Source: Hydrogenophilales bacterium (lineage in GTDB: Bacteria > Pseudomonadota > Gammaproteobacteria > Burkholderiales > Thiobacillaceae). Taken from it: 64,000 nt of DNA. Each line of letters opens with the position of its first letter. The first letter of the stretch is position 1. Under the pieces are notes generated by a model. It worked only from the letters and a program-made list of their open reading frames with translations, was not told the DNA's origin and did no database searches. Location: NCBI GenBank assembly GCA_016195805.1, contig JACPYT010000016.1, positions 62,001 through 126,000 on the forward strand. The letters are read 5' to 3'. Both the position numbers and the translations under genes were made by a program. This document shows, piece after piece, positions 17,997 to 29,246 of this stretch.

Positions 17997-19187
17997 GTGC
18001 TGTTTGCGTTTCCGCAGGAGGTCACGCGTGTAAGCGCGGCCGAGGGCTTGAGCGGTTTGCAGTCGCATCCGGCGATGCGGCTGCATCCTGCCCGGTCGGA
18101 CTGCGACCTGCCGTTCACCGGCGGCTGGCTGTGTGCGCTGGCCTATGAGCTGGGCGGGCTGTTTGAGCCCAGCGTGGGTCTGGCCGAGGATGCCGAATTC
18201 CCCTGTGCCTGGCTGGCCCGTATACCGGCCGCGATCCTCTACAACCGTGGCAGCGGGCGCTGTGTCCTGGTGGCGGAATCCGGCCAGACTGCGCTGATCG
18301 ATACCATGGCAGACGACCTTGCGCAGACGCTGCCTGCGGTCGCAACCTTGCCGACGCCTGTTGCGCTCCATGAAGACGATCCTGTGGCATTCCTGTCGGG
18401 TGTCGCGCGCATCCAGGACTACATTCGTGCGGGCGACGTATTCCAGGTCAACCTGTCGCGCGGCTGGCAGGCCGAATTCGCGGCAGCGGTCCCGCCTGCG
18501 GCGCTGCTTGCACAGCTGATGCAGAAGAATCCCGCGCCCTTTTCCGCGTTGCTGCAGATGGACGACTGGGCCATCGTGAGTTCGTCACCCGAACGGTTGG
18601 TGCGCCTGGGCCGCGACGGCGCCCTCGAAACCCGGCCGATTGCCGGCACTCACCCCCGCAGCGAAGACGCCACGGAAGATGCCGCCCTGCGCGCACGCCT
18701 GCAGGCGCATCCCAAGGAACGTGCCGAACACGTCATGCTGGTCGATCTGGAGCGCAACGATCTGGGACGCGTGTGCGAGCCCGGCAGCGTGAAGGTGGCG
18801 GCGCTGATGGAGATCGCCAGCTATCGCCATGTGCACCACATCGAATCGACCGTGTGCGGACGGTTGCGCCGGGACATGACCGTGTTCGACGCCTTGCGCG
18901 CCGTGTTTCCCGGCGGCACCATCACCGGCTGTCCCAAGGTGCGCACCATGCAGATCATCCGTGAACTGGAGCGGACGCCGCGCCGCAGCTACACCGGCAG
19001 CGTCGGCTACATCAATCGCGACGGCAGCTTCGATTTCAACATCCTGATCCGCAGTTTCCTGCTGCGCGGGCAGGCAGTGGGCTTCCGTGCCGGTGCGGGC
19101 ATCGTGGCCGATTCGGTCGCGGCGCGCGAACTCGACGAGACCCGTGCCAAGGCGCGCGGCCTGTTGCGCGCACTGGATTGCGCATGA
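17997..19187 (+). CDS. pabB: Aminodeoxychorismate synthase component I-like, start uncertain
   Basis: Chorismate-binding enzyme, at least 396 aa, beside pabC, so most likely it makes 4-amino-4-deoxychorismate for folate. Conserved C-terminal blocks: DVFQVNLSRGW, SSSPERLV, MLVDLERNDLGRV, FPGGTITGCPKVR. GTG 17997 is the first standard start, yet similarity begins upstream: the frame is open from 17844, and the stretch LIRLQSSNPQRYPGLF aligns with the PabB N-terminus. CTG 17922 or another rare codon may be the real start. It has PIAGT where E. coli PabB has PIKGT, so anthranilate synthase is a weaker alternative. Confidence 0.85.
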   Translation: MLFAFPQEVTRVSAAEGLSGLQSHPAMRLHPARSDCDLPFTGGWLCALAYELGGLFEPSVGLAEDAEFPCAWLARIPAAILYNRGSGRCVLVAESGQTALIDTMADDLAQTLPAVATLPTPVALHEDDPVAFLSGVARIQDYIRAGDVFQVNLSRGWQAEFAAAVPPAALLAQLMQKNPAPFSALLQMDDWAIVSSSPERLVRLGRDGALETRPIAGTHPRSEDATEDAALRARLQAHPKERAEHVMLVDLERNDLGRVCEPGSVKVAALMEIASYRHVHHIESTVCGRLRRDMTVFDALRAVFPGGTITGCPKVRTMQIIRELERTPRRSYTGSVGYINRDGSFDFNILIRSFLLRGQAVGFRAGAGIVADSVAARELDETRAKARGLLRALDCA

Positions 19188-19993
19188 TCCTCGTCAACGG
19201 TCATCCCGCGGACACGGTGGATGCTCGCGATCGCGGGCTGGCCTACGGCGACGGCGTGTTCCGTACCCTGCGTACGCAGGCCGGCCGGCCGCTGTGGTGG
19301 CGCGATCATTACGCCAAACTGGCGGCCGACTGTGCGGCGCTGATGCTGGCGTGTCCCGACGAAGCCGAATTGCACACTGAAGTCTGCCAGGTCGCCGAAG
19401 CGGGGGAGGGCGTCGTGAAAATCATGCTCACGCGCGGCGCCGGCGCACGCGGCTATGCGCCGCCGCAGGACCAAGCAGCCATCCGGATCGTGCTCTCCGC
19501 ACCGCTGCCGGTTTACGCACAGGCCGGCGCACCGGATGCGATCACGGCGCGCTGGTGCAGCCTGCGCCTGGCGCGCCAGCCCAGGCTGGCGGGAATCAAG
19601 CATCTGAACCGGCTGGAAAACGTGCTCGCGCGCGCCGAGTGGAGCGACCCCGGGATATTCGAAGGACTGCTGTGCGACGACCGCGGCGCGGTGATCGGCG
19701 GGGTGATGAGTAATCTTTTGATCATGAAGCACGGCGAACTGTTCACTCCGGATCTGGCCGAATGCGGCGTGGCGGGCGTGGCCAGGGCGCGCCTGCTGCG
19801 CGCTGCACCGCGCCTGGGCATCCCGACCCATATCGGCCGCCTGCCGCCAGCGGCTATACTCGCTGCCGACGAAGTGATGATCTGCAACAGTGTCATCGGC
19901 GTGCGCCGCGTGGCCAGGCTGGATGACGTGACATGGCCGCCTGCGGGTTGGACGGCCGCTTTGAATAACGCCTTGTATGAAAACCTGGATTAA
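19184..19993 (+). CDS. pabC: Aminodeoxychorismate lyase
   Basis: PLP enzyme of fold type IV, 269 aa, that releases pyruvate from aminodeoxychorismate to give 4-aminobenzoate. The N-terminus has RDRGLAYGDGVFRTLR; the PLP Lys is in AGIKHLNRLENVLAR; the C-terminal CNSVIGVRRV is family-typical. ATG 19184 overlaps the pabB stop (ATGA). The 3' end overlaps mltG by 17 bp. Confidence 0.93.
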   Translation: MILVNGHPADTVDARDRGLAYGDGVFRTLRTQAGRPLWWRDHYAKLAADCAALMLACPDEAELHTEVCQVAEAGEGVVKIMLTRGAGARGYAPPQDQAAIRIVLSAPLPVYAQAGAPDAITARWCSLRLARQPRLAGIKHLNRLENVLARAEWSDPGIFEGLLCDDRGAVIGGVMSNLLIMKHGELFTPDLAECGVAGVARARLLRAAPRLGIPTHIGRLPPAAILAADEVMICNSVIGVRRVARLDDVTWPPAGWTAALNNALYENLD

Positions 19994-20966
19994 ACGATTG
20001 ATCACGCTTGCCGGTCTGGCTGCGCTGCTGGGCGCAGGCGAGCTGGCCTGGTATGGCAACCGGCCCCTGCCGATCGAGCCGCTGCCGAAAACATTCGATG
20101 TGGTACCCGGTACGAACTTGCGCAGCCTGAGCACGATGCTCGAACGCGAAGGCGTGATCGGCAATGCACAGGTCTTCTGGCTGCTCGGGCGCGTGCTGGG
20201 CAAGGCCGGGACGCTCAAGGTGGGGGTGTATATCCTCGACCGGCCGCTCACGCCGCTGGAACTGTATGCCAAGATCCAGCGCGGCGACGTCTCGCAGGCG
20301 ATCGTGCAGTTCATCGAAGGCTGGAACTGGCACGAGGTGCAGGCCGAACTTGCCGCGCAGCCGATGCTGAAGAACGACAGCGCCGGCATGAGCGAAGCCG
20401 GCATCCTGCAGGCCATCGGCGCGGAGGAAAACCACATCGAGGGTCTGCTGTTCCCCGATACCTATTTCTACGCCCCGCAGGCTTCCGACCTCAGCGTGCT
20501 GCGCCGCGCCTATCGCCGGCAACACGAAAAACTCATGGCCGCCTGGGAAACCCGTGCGCCCGGTCTTCCCTACCGTACGCCGTACGAAGCGCTGATCATG
20601 GCGTCGATCGTGGAAAAGGAGACCGGCACGGCATTCGAGCGTCCGAAGATTGCCGCCGTGTTCCTGAACCGGCTCCGGCTGGGCATGCGCCTGCAGACCG
20701 ACCCGACCGTGATCTATGGGCTGGGTGATCGCTACGACGGCAACCTGCACAAGGTCGACCTGCAGCGCGACACCCCGTACAACACCTATACCCGTGCCGG
20801 GCTGCCGCCGACGCCGATCGCGATGCCCAGCGAGGCCTCGATCCTGGCTGCGCTCAATCCGGCCAGGACCGATGCGCTGTACTTCGTATCTCGCGGCGAC
20901 GGCACCCATGTCTTTTCCAGCACCCTCGAAGCTCACAACCGTGCGGTAAACCGCTACCAGCGATGA
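19977..20966 (+). CDS. mltG: Endolytic murein transglycosylase MltG
   Basis: Inner-membrane lytic transglycosylase that cuts nascent glycan strands. The 329-aa protein has one N-terminal membrane anchor (residues about 5-24), a LysM-like region, and the YceG catalytic domain with the essential Glu in [11 protein letters not shown] and the block [19 protein letters not shown]. The pabC-mltG-tmk-holB order is conserved in many proteobacteria. Confidence 0.95.
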   Translation: MKTWIKRLITLAGLAALLGAGELAWYGNRPLPIEPLPKTFDVVPGTNLRSLSTMLEREGVIGNAQVFWLLGRVLGKAGTLKVGVYILDRPLTPLELYAKIQRGDVSQAIVQFIEGWNWHEVQAELAAQPMLKNDSAGMSEAGILQAIGAEENHIEGLLFPDTYFYAPQASDLSVLRRAYRRQHEKLMAAWETRAPGLPYRTPYEALIMASIVEKETGTAFERPKIAAVFLNRLRLGMRLQTDPTVIYGLGDRYDGNLHKVDLQRDTPYNTYTRAGLPPTPIAMPSEASILAALNPARTDALYFVSRGDGTHVFSSTLEAHNRAVNRYQR

Positions 20967-21577
20967 CGAAACCCGGAAAATTCATCACCCTCGAAGGCGT
21001 CGACGGCGCCGGCAAGAGCACCCATCTGAGTTTCGTCGCCGACTGGCTGCGCAAGCAGGGCAGGGAAGTCGTTGTCACCCGCGAACCCGGCGGCACCCCA
21101 CTCGGGGAAACCCTGCGCGAACTGCTGCTGCACCGCGACATGGATGCCGATACCGAGTTGCTGCTGATGTTTGCCGCGCGCCAGGCGCACCTGGCCGAAC
21201 TGATCCTGCCCGCGCTTGCCCGCGGGGCGTGGGTGGTATCCGACCGTTTCACCGATGCCAGCTATGCCTACCAGTGCGGTGGGCGCGGCATCGCGGTGGC
21301 GCGCATCGCCGCACTCGAAACCTGGGTGCAGCGCGGCTTCGCGCCCGACCTCACGCTGCTGTTCGATGTGCCGCCCGAGGTGGCGGAAGCGCGCCGCTCG
21401 GCTGCGCGCACCGCCGACCGCTTCGAGCGTGAGGCGGACAGCTTCTTCAGCCGCGTGCGCAACGCCTATCTCGACCGCGCGCGCGCCGAACCCGCGCGCA
21501 TTCTTGTGCTGGACGCGCGCCACAGCATCGCCGACCTGCAGGCCGAAATCGGCGAATTGTTGAAAGGGCTGGGGTGA
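20963..21577 (+). CDS. tmk: Thymidylate kinase
   Basis: dTMP kinase, 204 aa. P-loop [10 protein letters not shown] at residues 10-19, DR-motif SDRFTDAS, and the LID region [15 protein letters not shown] 20963 overlaps the mltG stop by four bases; the 3' end overlaps the holB GTG. Provides dTDP for DNA synthesis. Confidence 0.96.
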   Translation: MTKPGKFITLEGVDGAGKSTHLSFVADWLRKQGREVVVTREPGGTPLGETLRELLLHRDMDADTELLLMFAARQAHLAELILPALARGAWVVSDRFTDASYAYQCGGRGIAVARIAALETWVQRGFAPDLTLLFDVPPEVAEARRSAARTADRFEREADSFFSRVRNAYLDRARAEPARILVLDARHSIADLQAEIGELLKGLG

Positions 21578-22557
21578 GCGCACCCTATCCCTGGCTGGAA
21601 ACTCCTTGGCAGCGCCTGTTGGCGACCCGGGCGCGTCCGGCGCAGGCCCTGCTGCTGGCGGGGCCGCGCGGGGTGGGAAAGGGCGCGCTGGCGCGGGCGT
21701 GGGCGCAGGCGCTGCTGTGCGAAGCGCCGCAGCCTGATGGCGCGGCCTGCGGCGAGTGCCCCGCCTGCCACTGGTACGAGACGGACACGCATCCGGACTT
21801 CCGGCTGCTGACGTTGCAGGAAAAAACCGGCAAGGAAGGCGAAACCCGCATGGCCACGGCGATCGAGGTCGACCAGGCACGCGAGGCGGTCGACTTCGTC
21901 CAGCTGTCCACCTATCGCGCGGGGTTCCGGATGGTGCTGGTCGACCCGGCCGACAGCCTCAACGTGGCGGCGGCCAATGCGCTGTTAAAGGTGCTGGAGG
22001 AACCGCCGTTAAATACGGTATTCGTGCTGGTCTCGGATCAGCCGCGCCGCCTGCTGCCGACCATACGCAGCCGCTGCAGCCGCATCGACATCGGTCTGCC
22101 GCCGGCCGATCAGGCGGCGCAGTGGCTGGCCGGGCAGGGCGTGGACGACGCGGCGAACCTGCTGGCACTGTCCGGCGGTACGCCGCTCGACGCGCAGCGC
22201 TGGGCCGACGGGGCCGAACTGGACGAGCGCCGCGGCGTGCTGGAAGGCCTGGCGCTGCTTGATCGGCTCGACCCGGTGACCCTGGGCGAACGCTGGAAGG
22301 CGGTTAGTCCGCAGACCTGGCACAACGTGGCATACAAGTGGCTGGGCGATTTGCTGGCGGTGAAGTTGCGGGGCAGCGTGCAGTTCAACCGCGATTTTGC
22401 CGAGGCGTTGACGCAGCTGGGCAACCAGGCCGATCTGGCGAAGCTGCTGGCCCTTGCCAGAACGCAGGCGAACGAAGGCAGGACGCTGGCCCACCCGCTC
22501 AACCGGGCGTTGCAGCTCGAAGCCTGGCTGATCCAGTACCGGCACGTGTTTGATTGA
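21574..22557 (+). CDS. holB: DNA polymerase III delta' subunit
   Basis: Clamp-loader subunit, 327 aa, GTG start overlapping the tmk stop. It keeps the P-loop-like [10 protein letters not shown], a four-Cys zinc module between about 48 and 65 (CGECPAC core), and the SRC arginine-finger motif in TIRSRCSRI. The C-terminal domain is diverged, as usual. Confidence 0.93.
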   Translation: MSAPYPWLETPWQRLLATRARPAQALLLAGPRGVGKGALARAWAQALLCEAPQPDGAACGECPACHWYETDTHPDFRLLTLQEKTGKEGETRMATAIEVDQAREAVDFVQLSTYRAGFRMVLVDPADSLNVAAANALLKVLEEPPLNTVFVLVSDQPRRLLPTIRSRCSRIDIGLPPADQAAQWLAGQGVDDAANLLALSGGTPLDAQRWADGAELDERRGVLEGLALLDRLDPVTLGERWKAVSPQTWHNVAYKWLGDLLAVKLRGSVQFNRDFAEALTQLGNQADLAKLLALARTQANEGRTLAHPLNRALQLEAWLIQYRHVFD

Positions 22558-22569
22558 AGAGGTTCGAAA

Positions 22570-22941
22570 ATGAGTGCAGCAGTCAATGATGTCGCAGGCC
22601 AGGTACGCCCCGGCGTGCTGTCCCTGTCCATCAAGGAAAAATCGGCGCTTTTTGCCGCCTACATGCCGTTCATCAAGGGCGGCGGGCTGTTCATTCCCAC
22701 CAACAAGCACTACAAGATGGGCGAGGAAGTGTTCATGCTGCTGACGCTGATGGACGATCCCGCCAAGTTGCCGGTTTCCGGCAAGGTGGTGTGGGTGACG
22801 CCCTCGGGCGCGCACGGCAGCCGCACCCAGGGCGTGGGCGTGCAGTTCGCTTTCAACGAAAGCGGCAAGGCGGCGCAAAACAAGATTGAAGGTTTGCTCG
22901 GCGGTTCGTTAAAATCGGTGCGTCCAACCCACACCATGTAA
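22570..22941 (+). CDS. pilZ: PilZ-domain protein, type IV pilus biogenesis PilZ-like
   Basis: A 123-aa protein with the PilZ fold: LSLSIKEKSALFAAYMPF and GKVVWVTP...GVGVQF. As in PilZ proper, the N-terminal RxxxR and D/NxSxxG c-di-GMP motifs are absent or degenerate, so it probably does not bind c-di-GMP and instead acts through PilB/FimX-type partners in pilus assembly. holB-pilZ-tatD is a common order. Confidence 0.88.
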   Translation: MSAAVNDVAGQVRPGVLSLSIKEKSALFAAYMPFIKGGGLFIPTNKHYKMGEEVFMLLTLMDDPAKLPVSGKVVWVTPSGAHGSRTQGVGVQFAFNESGKAAQNKIEGLLGGSLKSVRPTHTM

Positions 22942-22967
22942 CGCCGTCTGCGGCGTTCACGAGCCGC

Positions 22968-23741
22968 ATGTACATCGATTCCCACTGCCACATCAACTTC
23001 CCCGACCTCGCCGGCAAGCTGCCCGAGGTCTTCGACCTGATGGCAGCCAACCAGGTGAGCCACGCGCTGTGCATCGGCGTGGAACTGGAAAAATTCCCCG
23101 AAATCCGCGCGCTGGCCGAAGCGCATGCGAATGTCTACGCGTCCGTGGGCGTGCATCCGGACCATGAAGGCTGCGCCGAGCCGACGGTGGCGGAACTGGT
23201 CGCACTGGCCGACCACCCCAAGGTGGTGGCGATCGGCGAGACCGGGCTGGATTATTTCCGCCTGACCGGCGACCTCGAATGGCAGCGCGAGCGTTTTCGC
23301 ACCCACATCCGTGCGGCGCGTGCCTCTCAGAAACCTTTGGTGATTCATACCCGTGCCGCCGCAGAGGACACCCTGCGCATCATGCGCGAGGAACAGGCGG
23401 GCGAGGCGGGCGGGGTGATGCACTGCTTCACCGAAAGCCTGGCGGTGGCGGAGGCCGCGATCGAGCTGGGGTTCTACATCTCGTTTTCCGGCATCGTGAC
23501 CTTCAAGAGCGCTGCCGCCCTGCGCGAGGTAGCGGCCACCATTCCGCTGGAGCGTATGCTGATCGAGACCGATTCACCCTATCTGGCACCGGTGCCACAC
23601 CGTGGGCAGACCAACCAGCCCGGTTTCGTGAAGCACGTGGCGGAGGAAATCGCGCGGGTGCGCGGCATGACGGCCGAGGCGGTGGGCGACGCCACCAGCG
23701 AGAACTTCTTCCGCCTGTTCGCCGCGGCCCGGCCGAACTGA
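22968..23741 (+). CDS. tatD: TatD family metal-dependent DNase
   Basis: A 257-aa TIM-barrel hydrolase. Metal ligands: DSHCHINF at the N-terminus, Glu in AIGETGLDYF, His in PLVIHTRAA and MHCFTES, and Asp in IETDSPYLAP. Members act as 3'-5' exonucleases in DNA repair and possibly RNA turnover. It is the last gene of the fab-holB operon and is followed by a bidirectional terminator. Confidence 0.93.
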   Translation: MYIDSHCHINFPDLAGKLPEVFDLMAANQVSHALCIGVELEKFPEIRALAEAHANVYASVGVHPDHEGCAEPTVAELVALADHPKVVAIGETGLDYFRLTGDLEWQRERFRTHIRAARASQKPLVIHTRAAAEDTLRIMREEQAGEAGGVMHCFTESLAVAEAAIELGFYISFSGIVTFKSAAALREVAATIPLERMLIETDSPYLAPVPHRGQTNQPGFVKHVAEEIARVRGMTAEAVGDATSENFFRLFAAARPN

Positions 23742-23747
23742 AATCGG

Positions 23748-23779
23748 GTGGCAGGCCTCATCCACAGGCCTGCCACTTT
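23748..23779. terminator. Bidirectional terminator between tatD and dnaJ
   Basis: GTGGCAGGCCT (23748-23758) pairs perfectly with AGGCCTGCCAC (23766-23776) across a seven-base loop, followed by TTTC on the plus strand. It lies in the 44-bp gap between convergent tatD and dnaJ and can serve both. Confidence 0.75.
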
Positions 23780-23785
23780 CGGGGC

Positions 23786-24901
23786 TTACTGCCCGAAGAA
23801 GGACTTCACCTTGTCCATGAACGACTGCGCGCGCGGATTGTTGTTGCGTCCCGGGCTCAGCGACTCGAACTCGCGCAGCAGTTCGCGCTGACGTTCGGAC
23901 AGGTTCACCGGCGTTTCCACCAGCATGTGGCACATGAGGTCGCCCGGCGCGTGGCTGCGCACGCCCTTGATGCCTTTTCCGCGCAGGCGGAACACCTTGC
24001 CGGACTGCGTTTCGGCGGGAATCTTGATCTTGGCGTGGCCATCCAGCGTGGGGATCTCGACCTCGCCGCCGAGCGCCGCGGTGGCGAAACTGATCGGCAT
24101 CTCGCAATGCAGGTCGTCGCCGTCGCGCTTGAACACCGGGTGTTCCTTGAGGTGGATCACCACATAGAGGTCGCCCGGTGGGCCGCCGTTGACGCCGGCT
24201 TCGCCTTCGCCAGCCAGACGGATGCGGTCGCCGCTGTCGACCCCGGCGGGAATCTTGACCGACAGCGTCTTGTGCTTCTTGACACGGCCTTCGCCGTGGC
24301 AGCTGGGGCAGGGGTCGGCCACCATCTTGCCGGTGCCGCTGCAGCGCGGACAGGTCTGCTGCACCGAGAAGAAGCCCTGCTGGATGCGGACCTGGCCGTG
24401 GCCGCCGCAGGTGGTGCAGGTGGTCGGCTGGGTGCCGGGCTTGGCGCCGCTGCCGTGGCAGGTGCCGCATTCTTCCAGGGTGGGAATGCGGATCTTGGTT
24501 TCGGTGCCGCGGGCACCTTCCTCCAGCTCGATTTCCAGGTTGTAGCGCAGGTCGGCGCCGCGATAGACGCGGTCGCGGCGATTGCCGCCGCCGCCCCCGA
24601 AAATGTCGCCGAAGATGTCCGAGAAGGCGTCGGAAAACCCGCCGCCGCCGAAACCGCCGCCCATGCCGGCCTGCTGGTCGACCCCGGCATGGCCGAACTG
24701 GTCGTAGGCGGCGCGCTTGTCCGAGTCGGACAGGATTTCGTAGGCCTGTTTGGCTTCCTTGAATTTCTCCTCCGCGCCCTTGTCGTCCGGGTTGCGGTCG
24801 GGATGGTGCTTCATGGCCAGCTTGCGGTAGGCCTTCTTGATTTCTTCGTCCGAGGCGTTCTTGGCGACGCCGAGGACTTCGTAGTAGTCGCGTTTTGACA
24901 T
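23786..24901 (-). CDS. dnaJ: Chaperone DnaJ
   Basis: Type I J-protein, 371 aa. J domain with HPD in [10 protein letters not shown] (near 34), a Gly/Phe-rich segment (about 75-110), four zinc repeats [24 protein letters not shown] and CPSCHGEG (about 140-210), and the C-terminal substrate-binding domains. It stimulates DnaK ATPase. Last of the grpE-dnaK-dnaJ set; the 85-bp gap to dnaK holds an inverted heptamer repeat. Confidence 0.97.
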   Translation of the reverse strand: MSKRDYYEVLGVAKNASDEEIKKAYRKLAMKHHPDRNPDDKGAEEKFKEAKQAYEILSDSDKRAAYDQFGHAGVDQQAGMGGGFGGGGFSDAFSDIFGDIFGGGGGNRRDRVYRGADLRYNLEIELEEGARGTETKIRIPTLEECGTCHGSGAKPGTQPTTCTTCGGHGQVRIQQGFFSVQQTCPRCSGTGKMVADPCPSCHGEGRVKKHKTLSVKIPAGVDSGDRIRLAGEGEAGVNGGPPGDLYVVIHLKEHPVFKRDGDDLHCEMPISFATAALGGEVEIPTLDGHAKIKIPAETQSGKVFRLRGKGIKGVRSHAPGDLMCHMLVETPVNLSERQRELLREFESLSPGRNNNPRAQSFMDKVKSFFGQ

Positions 24902-24905
24902 GGTG

Positions 24906-24986
24906 GTGAGCGGTGAACGGTGAGCAGTAAGCGGAAAAGCAAAAAGCGGTGAACGGGCTTGCCGCTCACCGCTTACCGCTCACGGC

Positions 24987-24989
<3 letters not shown>
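24906..24989. repeat. Inverted heptamer repeat between dnaK and dnaJ
   Basis: On the plus strand four tandem heptamers GTGAGCG, GTGAACG, GTGAGCA, GTAAGCG fill 24906-24933. The reverse complement of the same unit (CGCTCAC, CGCTTAC, CGCTCAC, GGCTTAC) fills 24963-24989 and runs into the dnaK stop codon. A further half-copy lies at 24946-24956. The arms can fold into a hairpin in the dnaK-dnaJ transcript. A related array lies upstream of trpS. Confidence 0.7.
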
Positions 24990-26912
<1,923 letters not shown>

Positions 26913-26948
26913 GATGCGTTCCTTCTAAGTAAGTTTGAATTGATTCGA

Positions 26949-26976
26949 ATGTGGGGGAGGTCGGGCTTAATTCAAG
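26949..26976 (-). promoter_or_regulatory. Sigma32 (heat-shock) promoter of dnaK
   Basis: Read on the minus strand: CTTGAA (26976-26971), 14 bp, CCCCACAT (26956-26949). The sigma32 consensus is CTTGAAA, 11-16 bp, CCCCATNT. The -35 begins ten bases after the grpE stop and the predicted start of transcription is about 30 bases before dnaK. Confidence 0.82.
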
Positions 26977-26985
26977 ACGCTGCGC

Positions 26986-27510
26986 TCAAGCGTCCTTGCC
27001 CTTGGAAACCATCACCAGCGCCGGCCGCAGCGTGCGCTCGTTGAGGCGGTAGCCTTTTTGCAGCACTGTCACCACGGTGTTGGCCGGCTGGTCGGACTCG
27101 ATCATCTGGATGGCTTGATGCTGATGCGGGTCGAATTTCTCGCCCATCGGGTGGATCTCGTGCAGATTGAATTTGCCGAAGGCGGAAACCAGCTGCTTCA
27201 GGGTCAGCTCGACCCCGTCCTTCAGGTTTTCAACGCTGGGGGATTCTACTGCCAGCGCGGCTTCCAGGCTGTCCTTCACCGCCAGCAGTTCGCCGGCGAA
27301 ATTTTCCACCGCAAACTTGCGCGCTTTGTCGACGTCTTCCGCCGCGCGGCGGCGCATGTTTTCGGTTTCCGCCTTGGCGCGCAGCCAAGCGTCGTGATGC
27401 TCGGCCGCCTGGAGCTCGGCCGCTTTCAGCGCCTCTTCCAGGCTGGGCATGGTGTCCTTTTCGGGGTGGGCTTCGGCCGGGTTGGTGTCGGTGTTGAGTT
27501 CGTCCTGCAT
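26986..27510 (-). CDS. grpE: Nucleotide exchange factor GrpE
   Basis: A 174-aa DnaK nucleotide-exchange factor. Disordered N-terminus (about 1-30), long coiled coil (about 35-95, with [20 protein letters not shown]) and the beta domain with [14 protein letters not shown] and [12 protein letters not shown] chose ATG 27510, just after a GGGAG site and a sigma32 promoter; upstream residues in frame are translated tRNA-Ser antisense and not real. Confidence 0.95.
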   Translation of the reverse strand: MQDELNTDTNPAEAHPEKDTMPSLEEALKAAELQAAEHHDAWLRAKAETENMRRRAAEDVDKARKFAVENFAGELLAVKDSLEAALAVESPSVENLKDGVELTLKQLVSAFGKFNLHEIHPMGEKFDPHQHQAIQMIESDQPANTVVTVLQKGYRLNERTLRPALVMVSKGKDA

Positions 27511-27537
27511 GTGGGCTCCCAGTTGGTTCTGGCGGAG

Positions 27538-27565
27538 AACTGGGGACGAAAGACCGGGATTCAAG
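27538..27565 (-). promoter_or_regulatory. Sigma32 (heat-shock) promoter of grpE
   Basis: Read on the minus strand: CTTGAA (27565-27560), 14 bp, CCCCAGTT (27545-27538). It is a close match to the sigma32 consensus with the same spacer length as the dnaK promoter. The expected transcript leader to grpE is about 20 bases. Confidence 0.85.
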
Positions 27566-27621
27566 GGGAGCAAGGCATTTTTTCTGTCGCGGCGGCGAAA
27601 AAGCACGACTTCAACTCCAAT

Positions 27622-27650
27622 TTGCCGCGCGCAGGGGCTTCCGGTATGAT
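27622..27650 (+). promoter_or_regulatory. Sigma70 promoter of tRNA-Ser
   Basis: TTGCCG (27622-27627), 17 bp, TATGAT (27645-27650), followed by a GC-rich discriminator (GCGCCGC) typical of stringently controlled stable RNA promoters. The mature tRNA begins at 27662. Confidence 0.75.
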
Positions 27651-27661
27651 GCGCCGCTCTC

Positions 27662-27752
27662 GGAGAGGTGGATGAGTGGTTTAAGTCGCACGCCTGGAAA
27701 GCGTGTTCAGGATAATATCCTGACGGGGGTTCGAATCCCCCCCTCTCCGCCA
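27662..27752 (+). tRNA. tRNA-Ser (anticodon GGA)
   Basis: A 91-nt class II tRNA with encoded CCA. Acceptor stem GGAGAGG/CCTCTCC, anticodon arm CACGC-CTGGAAA-GCGTG with anticodon GGA, an extended variable arm (about 27704-27722) and T arm GGGGGTTCGAATCCCCC. It reads UCC and UCU codons. It starts a transcript that may continue into the glycosyltransferase genes, 25 bp downstream. Confidence 0.96.
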
Positions 27753-27776
27753 ATACAATACGACCAGGCCATATTC

Positions 27777-28526
27777 ATGCCGAAATATGCCTACCACGGC
27801 AGACTTTCCGTCGTTGTTCCCGTCAAGAACGAACAGGACAATGTTGAGCCGCTGGTGCGCGAAATCGCGGCGGCGCTGTCTAGCAACACCACGTTCGAAA
27901 TCCTCTATATCAACGATGGCAGTACCGATGCCACCCAGGCGCGGCTGGAGACGCTGAAAGCCGAGTTTCCCATGCTGCGGGTGATCCACCATCGCAGTTC
28001 GTGCGGACAGAGCCGGGCGGTGACGACGGGCGTGAATGCGGCGCGCCATGAGTGGATTGCGACGCTCGATGGAGACGGTCAGAACGATCCTGCCGATATT
28101 CCTGCGCTGCTGGCCAGGCTGGCCGATCCGGCGCAGCCGCCCAATCTGGAGTTGCTGGCGGGTTGGCGTGCCCGGCGCAACGACACCTTCCTGCGCCGTC
28201 TGTCCTCGAAAATCGCCAACGGCGTGCGCTCGCGCATGCTGAAGGACAACACGCCAGACACCGGCTGCGGCCTCAAGGTATTTGCCCGCGAGACCTTCCT
28301 GCATCTCCCCAACTTCGACCACATGCATCGTTTCCTGCCGGCGCTGGTGATGCGCAATGGCGGCGCCGTGGTCTCGGTTCCGGTGCACCATCGTGCACGT
28401 GAGCGCGGCACGTCCAAATACGGCGTACACAACCGGCTGTGGGTGGGCATCGTCGACCTGTTCGGCGTGGCCTGGCTGCAGCGGCGCGTGCGCCTGCCGG
28501 TCATCGAGCCCGATTCAGATCTGTAG
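27777..28526 (+). CDS. Family 2 glycosyltransferase, polyprenyl-phosphate sugar synthase-like
   Basis: A 249-aa GT2 enzyme with the GT-A fold: LSVVVPVKNEQDN at the N-terminus, INDGSTDAT, the metal-binding LDGDGQNDP and DTGCGLKVF. There are no membrane segments at the C-terminus, as in dolichol-phosphate mannose synthases of the soluble type. It probably transfers a sugar from an NDP donor to undecaprenyl phosphate on the cytoplasmic face; the sugar is unknown. I chose ATG 27777; the frame upstream reads through the tRNA. Confidence 0.85.
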   Translation: MPKYAYHGRLSVVVPVKNEQDNVEPLVREIAAALSSNTTFEILYINDGSTDATQARLETLKAEFPMLRVIHHRSSCGQSRAVTTGVNAARHEWIATLDGDGQNDPADIPALLARLADPAQPPNLELLAGWRARRNDTFLRRLSSKIANGVRSRMLKDNTPDTGCGLKVFARETFLHLPNFDHMHRFLPALVMRNGGAVVSVPVHHRARERGTSKYGVHNRLWVGIVDLFGVAWLQRRVRLPVIEPDSDL

Positions 28527-29246
28527 ATGAAAGCCCGCGTCATCGTCAAGGGGTTGGCGCTGATGTTGAGCTTGGCGCTGCTGGGCTATCTGTTCAAAAC
28601 CAGCGATCTGGGCAACAGCGTCAACCAGGCCTGGATCGATGCGCGGGTGCGCGGGCATGGTATCAACGGAGCGCTGCTATTCCTGCTGATGGGCGGGCTG
28701 TTTACCGCCATCGGTCTGCCGCGCCAGATCATCGCCTTTCTCGGTGGTTATGCCTTCAGCATCGGGCTGGGAACGCTGCTCGGCGTGCTGGCCGCGTTGC
28801 TGGGCAGCATGCTGAGTTTCAGTTATGCACGCCTGTTCGGCAAAGGCCTGCTGCGTACGCGGCTGGGTGAGCGTGCCGGGCGCTTCGATCACTTTATTCA
28901 CGATCACCCTTTTACCATGACGGTGCTGGTCCGCCTGCTTCCGGTGGGTAACAACCTGCTGACCAACCTCGTAGCAGGGATTTCCAGCATCCGACCGGCC
29001 TATTTTTTCTTCGGTTCGCTGCTCGGTTATCTGCCGCAGACACTGGTGTTTGCGCTGGTCGGCAGTGGGGTTCAAATCGCGCCTGCCCTGAAACTTGCGC
29101 TTGCCATCGGCTTGTTCCTGATCTCTGGGGCATTGGGTGCCTGGCTTTACCGCCGCTTCCGCCATGGCCAGAGCCTCGACGGCCAGGTTGACGCCGCGCT
29201 CGACGAAATGGGAGGCTCGTATGATGAATCCACAACCAGGCTTTGA
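28527..29246 (+). CDS. TVP38/TMEM64 (DedA superfamily) membrane protein
   Basis: A 239-aa multipass protein of about six membrane segments with the SNARE-associated/VTT signature: LGTLLGVLAALLGSMLSFSY region and VRLLPVGNNLLTNLVAG. Superfamily members are implicated in lipid scrambling, including undecaprenyl phosphate recycling by DedA proteins. It begins directly after the GT2 stop and overlaps the next gene by 26 bp, so the three genes are one unit. Confidence 0.85.
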   Translation: MKARVIVKGLALMLSLALLGYLFKTSDLGNSVNQAWIDARVRGHGINGALLFLLMGGLFTAIGLPRQIIAFLGGYAFSIGLGTLLGVLAALLGSMLSFSYARLFGKGLLRTRLGERAGRFDHFIHDHPFTMTVLVRLLPVGNNLLTNLVAGISSIRPAYFFFGSLLGYLPQTLVFALVGSGVQIAPALKLALAIGLFLISGALGAWLYRRFRHGQSLDGQVDAALDEMGGSYDESTTRL

